Origin: Phascolomyces articulosus
Lineage: Eukaryota; Mucoromycota; Mucoromycetes; Mucorales; Lichtheimiaceae
NCBI GenBank assembly: GCA_025677815.1
Contig: JAIXMP010000005.1
Span: 620,001-684,000, forward strand
Direction of reading: 5' to 3'
Length of the DNA: 64,000 nt
In this document: positions 1-11,811 of the stretch, one piece after another
Position numbering within the stretch: position 1 is the stretch's first letter
How the letters are laid out: the number at the start of each line of letters is the position of its first letter
Program-made: the position numbers and the translations under genes
The notes under the pieces: generated by a model
Seen by the model: only the letters and a program-made list of their open reading frames with translations
The model's database searches: none
Told to the model about the DNA's origin: nothing

Positions 1-610
1 CCGTATTATACGGTGTTGAAATATCCATCGGGCCACTCGAAGCTTCTCGACTACGACTACTACTACTACTACTGGTACTTGGATGATGATGGGATAAAAA
101 GTCTTTATAAATAGAGAAATTTGAGTTATATTTCCCCTGAAACAAAAAATAAATTATGTAAAAAAAAAAACACGAAATATATAAATTACCAACAAATTTA
201 TCCAACACGCCTTTCAACGTGTTTCTATCTCTTGGTTTTCCAAACCCTGACAATGTGCTAGAGATGGAATCTTTTTTACGATGACGACGTGACGAAGAAA
301 TAGAAAGACGAGTCATACTATTATTAGGCGTAGAAGGACGGTTATTATTGTTCGTTGTTGTTGTTGTTGTTGTTGTTATATTATGGTTATTATTATTAGT
401 TGGAGTAGGTAGGGTAGTAGTAGTAGTAGTAACAGGTAATGAAGTTTGAGAAGGGATAGGTGTAGGGGGAGTTTCTGATGGTGGTGGCGAAGGCATAACC
501 AAAGTAGCAGCGGATGCACGTGCTGAATGGTGATGTGTACCGAGTGATTCCATACTTGAACGTCTCATTGGCGATTGAGTTGTTGCAGTAGTCATAGAAG
601 ACGATGCCAT
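1..610 (-). CDS. PAK/Ste20-family protein kinase, N-terminal part only
   Basis: The start codon is at 610 on the minus strand and the gene runs off the window at base 1. The first exon (about 190-610) encodes a low-complexity Ser/Thr/Pro/Asn-rich leader with an Asn/Thr run, then a basic patch with Arg-His-Arg-Lys-Lys and the segment LKGVLDKFV. After an intron the last visible residues are GPMDISTPYNT. In PAK kinases this marks the start of the CRIB domain, which binds GTP-loaded Cdc42/Rac. The kinase domain would lie outside the window. Intron boundaries are ambiguous: the good donor at 189 is phase 1, but the best acceptor (CAG, exon resuming at 136) leads into a stop; a weaker AAAG acceptor (exon resuming at 102) keeps the frame. 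Family call rests on the CRIB-like end plus the upstream basic linker. No PH domain is visible, but a Cla4-type arrangement cannot be judged. Confidence 0.68.
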   Translation of the reverse strand, partial: MASSSMTTATTQSPMRRSSMESLGTHHHSARASAATLVMPSPPPSETPPTPIPSQTSLPVTTTTTTLPTPTNNNNHNITTTTTTTTNNNNRPSTPNNSMTRLSISSSRRHRKKDSISSTLSGFGKPRDRNTLKGVLDKFVGNLYISCFFFYIIYFLFQGKYNSNFSIYKDFLSHHHPSTSSSSSSRSREASSGPMDISTPYNT

Positions 611-1338
611 TGTTTGAACCAAATAAAAAAAAAAAAATAAAAAATAAAAAATAAAAAAGTGTAGAGAAGTGAAAAAGAAAGTAAAATTCAAAAATAGAAA
701 ATAGTAATAATTATTATTGTTATTATTTATTATTTAGAGTGGTAAAAAAAAAAAAGAGTTTATTACTATGAACACTATTTACACTCACTCGATTCGAAAA
801 TGAAAAGCGTTGGAAAGAATTGATTGAATAAGAATAAGAAAAAAAAATAGGTTCATTATCTTGGTTTTATCCTTACAAAAATGAGACTTATTATCTCTTT
901 TTCTCTCCATATCAGAATCGCACAAACACACACCTTCTTTTTTACACACACACACATAATTGTTAAGGTAATATGGACACAGACAATCATCATCATTCAT
1001 AATAAGGAACTTTAAAATAGGGTATTCCGTGTCATCTTTTTTTTTTTATTGTAATAAATAAAATTTATAGGGAATAACCATAATACCGAATATATTAGTA
1101 GTTACACCAACCATTGTAAACTTAAAAATACTATATCGAGTTACTCTTCTTCTTCTAACTTATTGTCCTTCTAACTAATACGTACTTTAATTATTACATG
1201 ACAGCAGCAACAATCAACATAATGCATGCGTAGCACATAATTCTTTCATAAAAGAATAATCAACAACAAACAATCGGACACATTTTTTTTTATTATCAAC
1301 AAGCAGGTAAAAAAAGCACTTTAATTACTAACTACTGT
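611..1338. other. intergenic: 3' side of Nudix gene and promoter side of PAK gene
   Basis: No supportable gene. AT-rich with A/T homopolymers, an A-rich AAAAAT-type run just upstream of the PAK start, and a short CA repeat near 920-955. Both flanking genes are on the minus strand. Confidence 0.6.
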
Positions 1339-1474
1339 TTAGTTGACTGTTATGTGTTTTTGCTTTAGACCCAAGAATTGATCATGAGCCATTATACCTG
1401 ATGCATATGCATGAACTCGACTATCGATGATGAGTTGTCCATCATGTGCACGTTCAACATCTGCATTAAAAAAA

Positions 1475-1506
<32 letters not shown>

Positions 1507-2480
1507 GTAATAATAATGATTTGAAATATAAGTATAAGAGTAAATAGAATACTTTTTTTTTTTTACCTAATAAATGAGTCAATAAATTCTTTAAAGGGAA
1601 TCGAATCGTTTGTAAACTCCATTCATCAGGTTCCAATTGTTGTTGTTCTTGATGTTGATCATCATATAAAGTGATTTGTGCAACATAACAACAAGAATTC
1701 GTTAATCCTGGTTCATAGCTCACCGGTGTTTTGTGTAATTGAATCGTTGTATTCTCCTTATTGACTTTATATCCAGTTTCTTCTTGAAATTCTCTTATAG
1801 CTGCATCTAAAGGATCTTCACCTTGATCAATCAACCCTAAATAATAAATATAATTATAGATGAGAGTTCATTATCCTTCTTTATTATTATTGTTATTATA
1901 TAAAAATAGATATTTTACCTGATGGAAATTCAATACAATATTTTTCAATAGCAGGTCTAATAATAATAATAATAATGATGATGAAATATAGGAGAGGGAG
2001 AGAGAGTTTGTTAGATCTTATGCTCATCATTTTTTATATTATTATAGTTTGATCATTATAATATTAACCTGTATTGAATGACCAATAATAATTCAGGTTC
2101 AGGAGTTAATAAAATAGCATGGATATCTACCGCTAAAAAAAATATATATGCTATATATATTAATAATAATAATAATAAAAAACATGGGTGGCTAGAGAAA
2201 AGAGATCAAAAAAAAAAAAAAAAAATGCGCGCGGTATTCAGATCGGGCAAGTGTCCATATAAAGAAATATGTTATTATTATTATTATTACCATCAAGAGC
2301 CAATGACGAAGAAAAAGCATTGTCTTGATGTTGACGATTACTTTTACGAATGACACGTTCCCAAGTTCTTTTAACTTGTTTATTATCTTTATAATAAAGT
2401 TTTTCAAGGGTAAGCCATGAACCTTGACCTAATGTTTCTTTTAATTCTGGTTCTTGATCAACAGGTAAAAGTGGAAGCAT
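1339..2480 (-). CDS. Nudix hydrolase, ADP-sugar/ADP-ribose pyrophosphatase-like
   Basis: Five exons, all in phase: 2291-2480, 2069-2132, 1919-1956, 1567-1836 and 1339-1460, giving 227 residues. The family splits nucleoside diphosphates linked to another moiety; ADP-ribose is the typical substrate of the NUDT5/YSA1 branch this most resembles. A complete Nudix box starts at the exon 3/4 junction: Gly98, Glu104, then Arg112-Glu113-Phe-x-Glu116-Glu117-x-Gly119, matching GX5EX7REUXEEXGU with no missing metal ligand. Upstream HAILL...LLLVIQYR is the usual beta strand before the box. The N-terminal 65 residues are charged and Ser/Asn-rich with no targeting peptide, suggesting cytosol. Exon 1 ends inside an Asn-like repeat where the intron begins with GTAATAATAATA. 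Substrate specificity is inferred. Confidence 0.88.
1481..1507. repeat. ATT trinucleotide microsatellite
   Basis: About nine ATT units inside the last intron of the Nudix gene. Simple-sequence repeat, likely length-variable. Confidence 0.85.
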
Positions 2481-3156
2481 ATTTTAAGGGAATATATTAT
2501 AAAAAAAAGTTCCAGACTTGCATATGCTGTACGTAATACACACTGCTACTACTACTACTATAGCTAATACATAGTCAGGCAGGTTATTATTATTATTTTT
2601 TTTACTTGGCAATTAAGATTACACAAGGGTTAACGCACCGGGCAATGAGTACAAAAAAAAAAGAGGTCCCCCATTTTTTATTATTATTATTATTAACATT
2701 TGTACAAATCGTTTCGTTTTGGTTGGTTTATAACAAAAAATGCTTTTTTTTGATTCGCACGCCAAAAAATAATCAATAAAAAAAAAAGGATCGTCTCATT
2801 CCCAAAAACCTTCTCTCTTTTTCTTTTTTATTTTATAATTTCCAATTCTTTCTATATAAATAATCATCATATCAACAACAACGTAAAATAAAAAAAAACA
2901 GCTGGTCTGTCAATACACATATATAACTCTCTCTCTCTCACACACACACACATCTTGTTTATATTCTTTTTTTTTCACAAAAGCCCACTTTTATATATAT
3001 ACATATATATAAATATATTCATACATACATACCTACCTACCTACCTACTTACAGTTTAAACAAGCAGGTCTTGACAACTCTATCAATAGTTTTTTTTTAA
3101 CAAATCGAAAGATTCAATTTTACCCATTGCCAAGAACTTTTTTTGATAAAAAGAAA
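2481..3156. promoter_or_regulatory. divergent promoter region, Nudix (-) / coiled-coil gene (+)
   Basis: The two genes start back to back 676 bp apart. The stretch holds TA-rich TATA-like tracts near 2992-3020, a CT/CA simple repeat near 2930-2955 and a CTAC tetranucleotide run near 3031-3050. No specific transcription factor site is claimed. Confidence 0.4.
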
Positions 3157-4209
3157 ATGACAACCACTACCATTACTTTGGAATCCAGTCATGATAATTC
3201 ATTGACAAATCAATTTCTCTCTTTATCATTAGAGGGTAAGTTTCTTTTTTTTTTTTTAACATTTCTAAAACATGACAACAACCGAAAAAAAAACCCTAAA
3301 AACTAAAAACTAAATAAATAAACAATAGAAAAAATCGCCGTTGCTGACAGGAACGGCTGCGGTAACAATAACCATCATACTATCAAACAACAAGAAGAAG
3401 ATAAAGAACATCAAGATGGCGTCAAACATGATCATTCTATGCAACATCGGTTGAACCGACTTGAACTTGAACAATCATACCTTTCAGAACAAAATGCTCA
3501 TTTGACCAAAGAATTATCATTTGCTCGTTATACCATTCATGCTCTTCGTAATATTACCACTCAAAAAGATACAGCTTTGCAGGCAACCAGGCAGGAACTG
3601 GACAGAGCTTATTTCCGCATCAGGATGTTGGGAATGACTTTATTGAGACAAGAACAACAATTATTACAACAACAACAACAATTACAACTTCAACAACAAC
3701 AACAACAACAACAACAACAGTATGGATGGACTCCTACTACTACTACTACACGTCATACAAGTCCTTTGGAAAAAGGAATGGAATATCATGATGAGCATCC
3801 TAGATGCGAGATCAAGAATGATAATACTACTACTTTTGTAGATGATGATAGTGCTGATGATTATCTACATGATCAGGATCATGTAGATGATAATAAAGAG
3901 CAAGAACAAGAACAAGAATATTATTATTATCAACAAAATCAGCAACAACCTACTCCACCTGAATCACCTCGTGCAATTCTAGATCACAATCATAAAAAGG
4001 ATAATAATAATGATGATCAACAACAACAACAACAGCAACAAAATGAAGAAAAAGAAAAGAATCATTTATCAACATCACCTTCCTCATCTGCTTTTGCTCG
4101 TCATCATTATCAACAAGAAGAAAAATATCATTATTCAATTCAATCCACTACTTCTATTCCACCACCTTCACCTTCTTCTTCTACTACCATCACTACGTCA
4201 TCATCTTAA
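3157..4209 (+). CDS. Gln-rich coiled-coil protein, unrecognised
   Basis: Two exons (3157-3235 and 3329-4209) joined in phase give 319 residues. The start follows an A-rich leader (AAAATG) and is the first ATG of the open frame. Residues about 60-140 form a heptad-like charged helix (LNRLELEQSYLSEQNAHL and following) typical of a coiled coil. Then comes an almost pure Gln run (about 30 residues, CAA/CAG codons), acidic Asp/Glu/His-rich stretches, a second Gln run and a Ser/Thr/Pro-rich tail. No enzymatic domain or membrane segment is visible. It shares a promoter region with the Nudix gene. I do not recognise the family; a scaffold or transcription-linked role would be guesswork. Confidence 0.72.
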
Positions 4210-5330
4210 TAATATCAACCTTTTTGTAAATTTAGTTAACAAAAACTACTTCATGGGCCCCTTTTTCCTTTCAATTTATATATTAATAATAATAATATAC
4301 AAAAAAAAATCTGACATACAACTTTATGTTATTATATAAATTGTAGTAAATTTCTTTTGCACATGCACTTTTTTTTTTATATTCAGAATCTTTTGATTCT
4401 TCTTATCTGGTAAAAATCCCATTTTTTTTTTACACACACAACAAAGCATCCCCCAATAACTCCTCTTTTTCGAGTTTTATCTCGTGTAAATTATAAATAT
4501 TTATATGATTTATCCTATAAGGATGAGTTGATCTCATCATTTCTTACAATAACTTTTTTTTTTTTTTTCAAATAATAATAATAAAAAAAAATGAAATTTT
4601 ATATATATTTGTTTGTTTGTCTGTCTTTTCTAGTGTATGTATGTCTGTGTATTTCTATGTTGTATAAATCAATCATGTATTATTATGTGGGTTAAAAAAA
4701 AAGTTCTTTTTGCTTACATGCATAAACAATTTACACACAGTTTTATAAGTTATTATTACAACAAGAACTGTCACCGTGTGATATGTGTGTGAATCTTAGA
4801 AGAGTCTATTAAGATTTTTTTATCGGGAAAAAAAAATGCATATTCTCTTCTTCCTCCTTCAACACTACTATATTACTACTCCTTTTTTATATATATCTAT
4901 AAATCAATTCTTAGTTTCTTATTTATTTATTCGTTGAAAATAAGTACTAATAAATAATAATAATAATAGTAAATAGCTGCTGTATAATTGTTTTAAGATA
5001 TAGTACATCAAAAAAAAAAGAAAAGAAAAAAAAGGAAACCCCTTCTAAACTCCTGTCATATTATGTCCTGTAAATGTAATGATTTATGTCTTCTTTATAT
5101 ATAAACGTTTTACTTGATTCTAAAAGTAAGAAGAAAAACAACCCCTCTTTTTTTTTTTTTTTTTTTTTATCATCACATCATCATCATCATCATCATAATT
5201 AACTTTCTCTTTCTCTTCCTTTTTTTTTTCTCTCTTTTCATTTTCGTCGTATCTCAATAACTTTCTATCTCTCCCCCTTACTTTATATATATAATACATA
5301 TTATTACTTTTCTCTCTCTCTCTCTATATA
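4210..5330. other. intergenic between tandem genes
   Basis: About 1.1 kb of AT-rich sequence with no supportable reading frame. Holds the 3' end of the coiled-coil gene and, from about 5150, a pyrimidine-rich leader (long T run, CT-rich blocks) leading to the CAP-Gly gene, typical of fungal promoters. Confidence 0.55.
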
Positions 5331-5835
5331 ATGGCAACTCTTTTTGTCCTACACAATAATACAAATACAAATAATACGAATCGAATGTCAACAATAACAA
5401 ACAAAAGATCAACAAGTTACATGAATATGAACAATAATAATGATCGTCGATCTTCTTCTTCAACAGCTGCTTCTTCTTCTTCTACTACTGATTGTTCACT
5501 TTCTTCTATGGATGGTTTATCAAGTCATCATTATACTTCTTCTACAAATACATCCGTAAATAATGATCCTATTGCACCTACACCTCAATCTTCCAATGTT
5601 CATCTTGCCATTGGTACTCGAGTCATTGTTCCTTCTTTATGTGTCATTGGTACTTTACGATTTCTTGGCGAAACCAAATTCAAATCTGGTGTATGGGCTG
5701 GTATCGAACTTGACTTGGAAGGTGCTGGGAAAAATGATGGTAGTGTTCAGGGGTAAAGTATCTTTTTCTTTCTTTTCATTCAAGCATACAACACACTTTT
5801 TTTTTCCAACCATGTGCTTGATTTTTTTTATCCTT

Positions 5836-5868
<33 letters not shown>

Positions 5869-8544
5869 ATGTGTGATATCCAATTTTTATGTCCTCAGAA
5901 AAAAAAATAACTAATCCCTTTACATATATATTTTTTTAAAATAGAATACGTTATTTTCAATGTCCAGAACATACGGGATTATTTGTATTAGCAAATAAAG
6001 TAACACCTATGCCAAGTGGTATGGAAATATTTGATGAAGAAGGTGAAGTAGAAGATAAACAAAAACCTTTATCATCATCTTCATTACAGAAAAAAGAACC
6101 AACAACAAAACAACAACAACAATCTCAACGAACAGTAGCACGTTCATGTGCTTCTTCCAGTTGTTGTAGTAATAGAAGCAGATCAAATCATAATAATTCA
6201 ACCACCAATACAACAAAACATCATCATCACAATGATAATATAGCAACCACCAATAATAATAATACTACTACTACTCCTACGATGAAATCATCCTCACGTC
6301 GTCCAAGTGATACTATTGAACCACAAATCACAAAAAGTACTCGAATGCGTAAAAAATCAGTTGTTCCAACCACCAGTAGTAAATCGACTACAAGAAGAAT
6401 GAGTACCAATTCTACTCTTCATCATCATGAAAATAAATCAACATTAAGACGAGGAAGTGATGCTACATTGACAAGTAGTAATAGAAAATCAGCTGTACCA
6501 CAACAAACAAAAAGTCGATCCACCATCACATCCACAACGACAACAACGACGGCAAAATCATCAAGAAAATCAACAGTACCACAAATGAAAAAGAGTCGAT
6601 CTACTTTTACTCGATCTGAATTACGTAGTAATAGTACATCTACAAGAAAATCAGCTGTACCTCAAACATCTACTACGACTACGACTACTACCATGAGACG
6701 ATCAACGACAACAACTAGTTTACATCCACCCCCTCCTCAACAAACTAAAAGTAAATCCACTGTTACTTCACGCGATTTACGTAAATCCGTGACTCCGAGA
6801 CGACCTAAAGCCACACGACGTAGTAGTGACATTTCATCCATTACCAGTAACCTAAACACTTCATCCTTAAAACTAAACAACAATAATAATACCGCATTTG
6901 TATCTTCTCCTTCCCCACGTTCCACCAGTCGATCTACCACCACACGACGTACCAAACATTCAATCCACAAAGATCAGAACAAAAAAGAAAATGAAGAACG
7001 ATTAAAACAGTTATTAGAAGATTCTCGAAAAGAACATGAAAAATTGGCTCAAGAACTTACGGGAAAAGAAGCAGCATGGGAACGCGTTCTTTCAAGTAAA
7101 GAAAGTTATGCTCTTCAAGTGAAAGAAGGACAACAAGAAATCAAACGATTAGAAATGACAATTCAAAGTTTAGAAAAAGAACGTGATACATGGTTACATT
7201 ATCGTCATGCCTCCTTGGAAGATCAACAACGGATTGAACAACAACAACAAAGGATAGTGAGGTTAGATAGTTTGGTTCAACAGTTGCAACAACAACAACG
7301 AGACACGCAGCAAAAGCATGATGAACAAATGCGGCACCATGCGGCTGACATGACTCAGCTGCGTCGTGCCCTAGAAGAAAGGGATACACGTACGGCTGCT
7401 ATGGAACGGGAATGTGAACAATTGAAAAAAGCCGGTATGGAAGCTATTCAAATGTATGAACAATCAACTGTTTCTTTGAAACAACAGCATGAGCGTCAAT
7501 TAGCTATCAAGGAACAACATATCCTTCAATTGGAAGAAACAGTTGCATACCAAAAGAAACAATTGGTTTCCCCACATGTTTTGATGGAAGAAAATCAAGT
7601 TCATCATCAACAACAACAACATCATATTGCTGTAGCCACTGACCAACGACGTCGTTTGGAAGAACAATTACAATTAGCTACTTCTGAATTAGAACGAGAA
7701 CGGAATGAAAAGAAACAATCCACTCTTCAAGTCAATCAACTGACGGACCAAATCACTCAATTACATCGAGCTGCATCGACTCATAATCAACACTATGATG
7801 CTTTACAACAAGAACTGGATCGAGAAGTTAAAGATAAACGACGTATTATGGATGACGCCAATGTCGTACAACAAAAATTACAAAAGTTACAAGATGTTCA
7901 TGATGAAATTACTTTGTCGAATAATAAATTAGAACATGAATTGGCTGAATCCAAACGTAAAGTATTGGCATTATTAGAACAACAAAAATGGAATACTCAA
8001 CAACAACAACGACAGAATCCATCCTCTATGGAGGTACAACAAGAATATCGTCTTGAAGAACAAGAAAAAAAACAATATCAACAATTGGAAACGGAAAATC
8101 ATCAATTACAATTTAGAGTCAAAGAATTGGAATTATTTATATCCACCCATCATCAGAATAATAATAATAATAATAATGATAATAGTACACGAAGAATATC
8201 GGCAGGTCCGATATCACCATTATCACCTGTTTCCATGACATCCTTTAGTAGTTTGATGGGTAGATTGCAACATGAAGACCAGACATCTTACTGTGAAATA
8301 TGTGAAGTATATGGACATGATGTGATGACTTGTACTGCTTATTTGACGACAGCACCTACTGCACCTGAAGATAGTTTGATGGATATGCATGAAAGTGAAA
8401 CTGTAAGTAAAAAAAAATAACATCAATAGATCATTCGATTTTTTTTTATTTATATATGTATATTTTTTATAGTATTGTTTAAATTGTGATGTATTTGGTA
8501 CACATCAAACCGAAGAATGTCCAAATAGTGATGAAATGTTTTAA
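5331..8544 (+). CDS. CLIP-170-like CAP-Gly microtubule plus-end protein
   Basis: Three exons (5331-5752, 5945-8402, 8473-8544), in phase, 983 residues. Order: Ser/Asn-rich N-terminus; one CAP-Gly domain at about 92-157, with GTRVIVPS, the FKSGVWAGIEL core and the GKNDG tubulin-tail-binding motif, split by intron 1; a basic Ser/Thr/Arg linker with repeated KSAVP/KSTVP-type motifs (about 160-330) likely to contact the lattice; a long Gln/Glu-rich coiled coil (about 330-870); two C-terminal zinc knuckles, CX2CX4HX4C at 924-937 and CX2CX5HX4C at 962-976. The last residues are SDEMF. This is the CLIP-170/Tip1/Bik1 layout, with one CAP-Gly as in fungi. Such proteins ride growing microtubule ends and bind dynein/EB1. 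The second knuckle sits entirely in the 24-codon last exon. Confidence 0.92.
5839..5875. repeat. compound CT/GT dinucleotide repeat in CLIP intron 1
   Basis: A run of TC units followed directly by TG units, inside intron 1, which splits the CAP-Gly domain. Likely polymorphic. Confidence 0.85.
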
Positions 8545-9277
8545 TTATATATTTCTATCTCTCCCCTTCCCCCCCTCTCTTATCTCTTTCCCCTTCTTTC
8601 TTTTTTTCTACTACAACTACTACTACTTCTTTCTCCTATTCACATTTCATTGCATCCATCAAAAAATAACCTATCTGTTTTTTTTTAAAAAAAAAAGTTT
8701 AATCCGTTCCTAAATTTATATATTTCCCGCAATCACAAATATATATATATTCATGTAGTAAGCTCATGTAAAGTAATATTTATATAATTATATAATAATA
8801 AATTGATACTAAATCCCTCCCCTTCCAAACTACATGCACAAAAATAAACTACCATAATTACGTATCAAGAGAATTTATACACATCAATAGAAAAGATGGG
8901 GGTTATATATAAAAAATAGATGTATGACTTACAAATGACAAGTAGTCATGCATCATGAGTTTGTAAAAAAAAAAAAGATGTGTGAAAGGATAACAATAAG
9001 ACAATCAAAAAAAATAGTAGTAGTAATAGTAATGATAATAAGAAATAGGATAAGGGTTCTTTTTTTTTTTGATGGATGTAAAAGGGGAAAAACACGTCGT
9101 CACAGGTACACACACAATCACACACAGAAAAAAAAAATTGACAAGTTTGATTTTTTTTTTTAGGAGAGAGTTACGTGGAAAAGTGAGAAAAAAAAATGCA
9201 ATGATTTGAAAAGGAGAGAGGAAACAGTGATAGAGAAAAGAATTGTAAGGATAGTAATATAAAAAGAGAGAGATGCT
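8545..9277. other. convergent 3' intergenic region
   Basis: Lies between the 3' ends of the CLIP-like gene (+) and the PPZ phosphatase (-). AT-rich with poly-A/T runs and short CA repeats. No gene seen; presumably two 3' UTRs and polyadenylation signals. Confidence 0.55.
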
Positions 9278-11271
9278 TTAGGCTACACTTTGCTCCTGAG
9301 GCGTTGGTAATTGTTGTTGTTGTTGAGGATCCATAGGTGGACTCGGTGGACGTTTTCCCGTTGTTGCATTCTTTTTATTGGCTTGTGCAGAAACTCTTGG
9401 CGGTGGATGTTCCGTAGGCGTTAACAATTCAAAACTGCATAATAATTCTTCATTAATACTCATGATGGCGCCAAAATTATCAAATTCGCCACAATAATTA
9501 GGTGCTGAAAAGACAGTGACTAATGTACGATCATTGAAAAATTCATATCCATCTTCTACTACCATATGTGCTCGACACACTAAATCCAAATCATGTCGTG
9601 CCAAAAAATCATTGACAACGCGTTTTCCAAAACAATAAGAGACCCCTCGTTCATTATCTTCCCATTCTACTGCCGTATCCGATGGATCACTCCATAAAAG
9701 ATCGTTGAGTAATCCATATTCAGGTACATCAGTGGGTCTTGCAATGTTTCGTACATCATCCAAGGATTGCATAGAAGGACTAAGACCTCCATGAACACAA
9801 AATATTTTACCAGCAACTAGGGCAGCAATAGGTAATGCGTTAAAGACATCAACAAATGTTTTCCATATTTTGACATTGGTTCGGCGTTTACATTCATCAT
9901 AGAATCCATACACTACAGGGATTGAGACACACATATACCCAATGGATGATTAGTTTTTTTTAGAAAACAAATAAAAAACCTTTTTTTTTTTACGTGGTTG
10001 TTTGTTATTTGTTGTTGAGAAACCCCCATCCATACTCATATACAAATTATATATATACCTCGAGTAACATTGGCACATTCATGATTACCACGTAATAAGA
10101 AAAAATTCTCGGGAAATTTGATCTTGTAACAAAACAATAATAAAATCGTTTCAAGACTTTGTTTACCGCGATCCACATAATCTCCTAAAAATAAATAGTT
10201 GGATTCAGGGGGAAAACCGCCCTAACACACATACACACCGCGTTTTCAAATTTTTGAATGGTGAGAAAAAAAAAACCATGATCATCCATTTCATACATAT
10301 AAAAAAAACCCAGCAAAATGTGCATATCATTCTACTCAGATTTAAAAAAAGTCATCCAATTTCTCTCTCTCTCTCTCTTTATATATATATATATATATAT
10401 ATACATACCATATTAAACAATCGGATCAGATCATGATATTGACCGTGCACGTCACCCAAGATTTTGACGGGTGGATTCAGTTCAATCAAAGTCTATTTCA
10501 TTTTTTTTAAAAATAAAAATTGGTTAACTCAACTGATGGATTTTGTAACATTTATGGAGAGAGAGAAAGAAAAAAAAAAGCCTTTTCGTCCTTTTTTTTA
10601 ACCCCATTCCTCTTTGAACCCCACTCAAAAAATCCTTTCAAGTTCTTCATAGTATTTAGAATCTCATCCAACAAAAAAAAAAAATCCAAATCCAAAAACA
10701 CCTATTTAGAGGATACCCATCTAAAAAAAAATCATTATATATTTACCGGTTGACTCATGAATACTTCTTGTGCAGCACGACAAATAGCGACAATTTCTGA
10801 GTTTTTAAAAGGTAGTTTAGATACTTTACTTGTTCCTCCAATAGCTAAAAGACGTGATATACATTCGTCAATATCGAGATTTCTTCCAATCGATCGAATC
10901 GAAGTAGCTGTCAATTGATTTTGTGAAGTAAATGTCAATTGATTTAAATCTTGTGTACTAGAAACCGATTGTTCATTTGCGGCTTGGTGTTGTTGTTCTT
11001 TATGTGAAAAATGGGAATTGGAAGCATAGTCATAGTCATTCGGACTACTTGTATCATTGGTCGGAAGACTATTAGGGTATTGTTGTTGTTGTTGTTGTTG
11101 AAATGTATTTTGAGCAATAGGTATTTGTTGTTGTTGTTGTTTTTGTAATGAACTATTCACTAGAATAGAAGAAATGGAAGCCGCAGTGGAATTGGAATAT
11201 TCATTATCAGGTACGTCGGCACGTATTATGCTTGGACGTTCTTTTCGTTTCTTTGAAGGTGTATTTCCCAT
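9278..11271 (-). CDS. PPZ1: Ser/Thr protein phosphatase, PPZ type
   Basis: Four exons (10747-11271, 10409-10492, 10059-10221, 9278-9912), in phase, 468 residues. The N-terminus begins MGNTPSKK, a myristoylation-type Gly2 start, followed by a Ser/Gln/Asn-rich tail of about 140 residues. That combination separates fungal PPZ from plain PP1. The catalytic domain (about 142-420) has GDVHG (188-192), GDYVDRG (216-222), RGNHE (247-251), the [14 protein letters not shown] segment and [11 protein letters not shown]. All metal-ligand motifs are intact. PPZ phosphatases are fungus-specific regulators of K+/Na+ homeostasis, cell-wall integrity and cell cycle, restrained in yeast by Hal3. The C-terminus after LLTPTEH is a Lys/Pro/Gln-rich extension of about 45 residues with a Gln run. 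Intron 2 contains a CT repeat plus an AT repeat (about 10361-10402). Confidence 0.93.
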
Positions 11272-11811
11272 GTAAGTTTTGAAAAAAAAAATGAAAAATA
11301 AAGAAAATGTATATGTTGTTATATGTATGTATCAATAAGAAGATTTCTTTTAATTATAGAAAAAAAATAGGAGGATAGGAGGGGTATAATAAAGAAATAT
11401 AGATATATATATATATATCCAAGTTGAAGTCGTTAGTTAGTAATAATAGTATGTGAAAAAAAAAGAAGAAAGAAAAAGAAAGAAGAAAAAAAAACAAGGT
11501 TCGCGAAAAAGAAGTATTAGTTGTATGAATTAGTATTAGTTTTTTTTTTTTTTTTTTTTACAATGTGAATCAAAGATATTTGTGTATTTTTTTGGTAAAA
11601 ACAAAAAAAAAAAATGGGCGCGTGCTTTTTGCTATAGAGTAATGGATACTTAGCATATGTCACGTGGAAATAAGTATTTTTTTTTACTATTTGAACTATT
11701 ATTAACAGCAGATCATTGGTGCCTTTTCCCATTGTTTCATTTTTCGTCATGCATTTTACCTATTTTTTTTTTATTTTTTATATTATTAAAAAAAAACCTT
11801 TTTTATTATTA
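11272..11811. other. intergenic, upstream of PPZ
   Basis: About 540 bp between two minus-strand genes; holds the PPZ promoter and the 3' region of the upstream gene. Purine-rich and T-run stretches; no gene seen. Confidence 0.5.

Noticed and set aside
349..374. TTG repeat as a mobile or regulatory repeat
   Set aside because: It is in frame within the PAK exon and encodes a Thr/Asn run, so it is coding simple sequence.
785..1000. Minus-strand open frame of about 70 codons
   Set aside because: Composition follows CA repeats and A/T runs in the intergenic DNA; no splice partner or motif.
7141..7389. Open frame opposite the CLIP-like coding region
   Set aside because: Mirror of Gln/Glu codon-rich coding DNA; the plus-strand gene explains the sequence.
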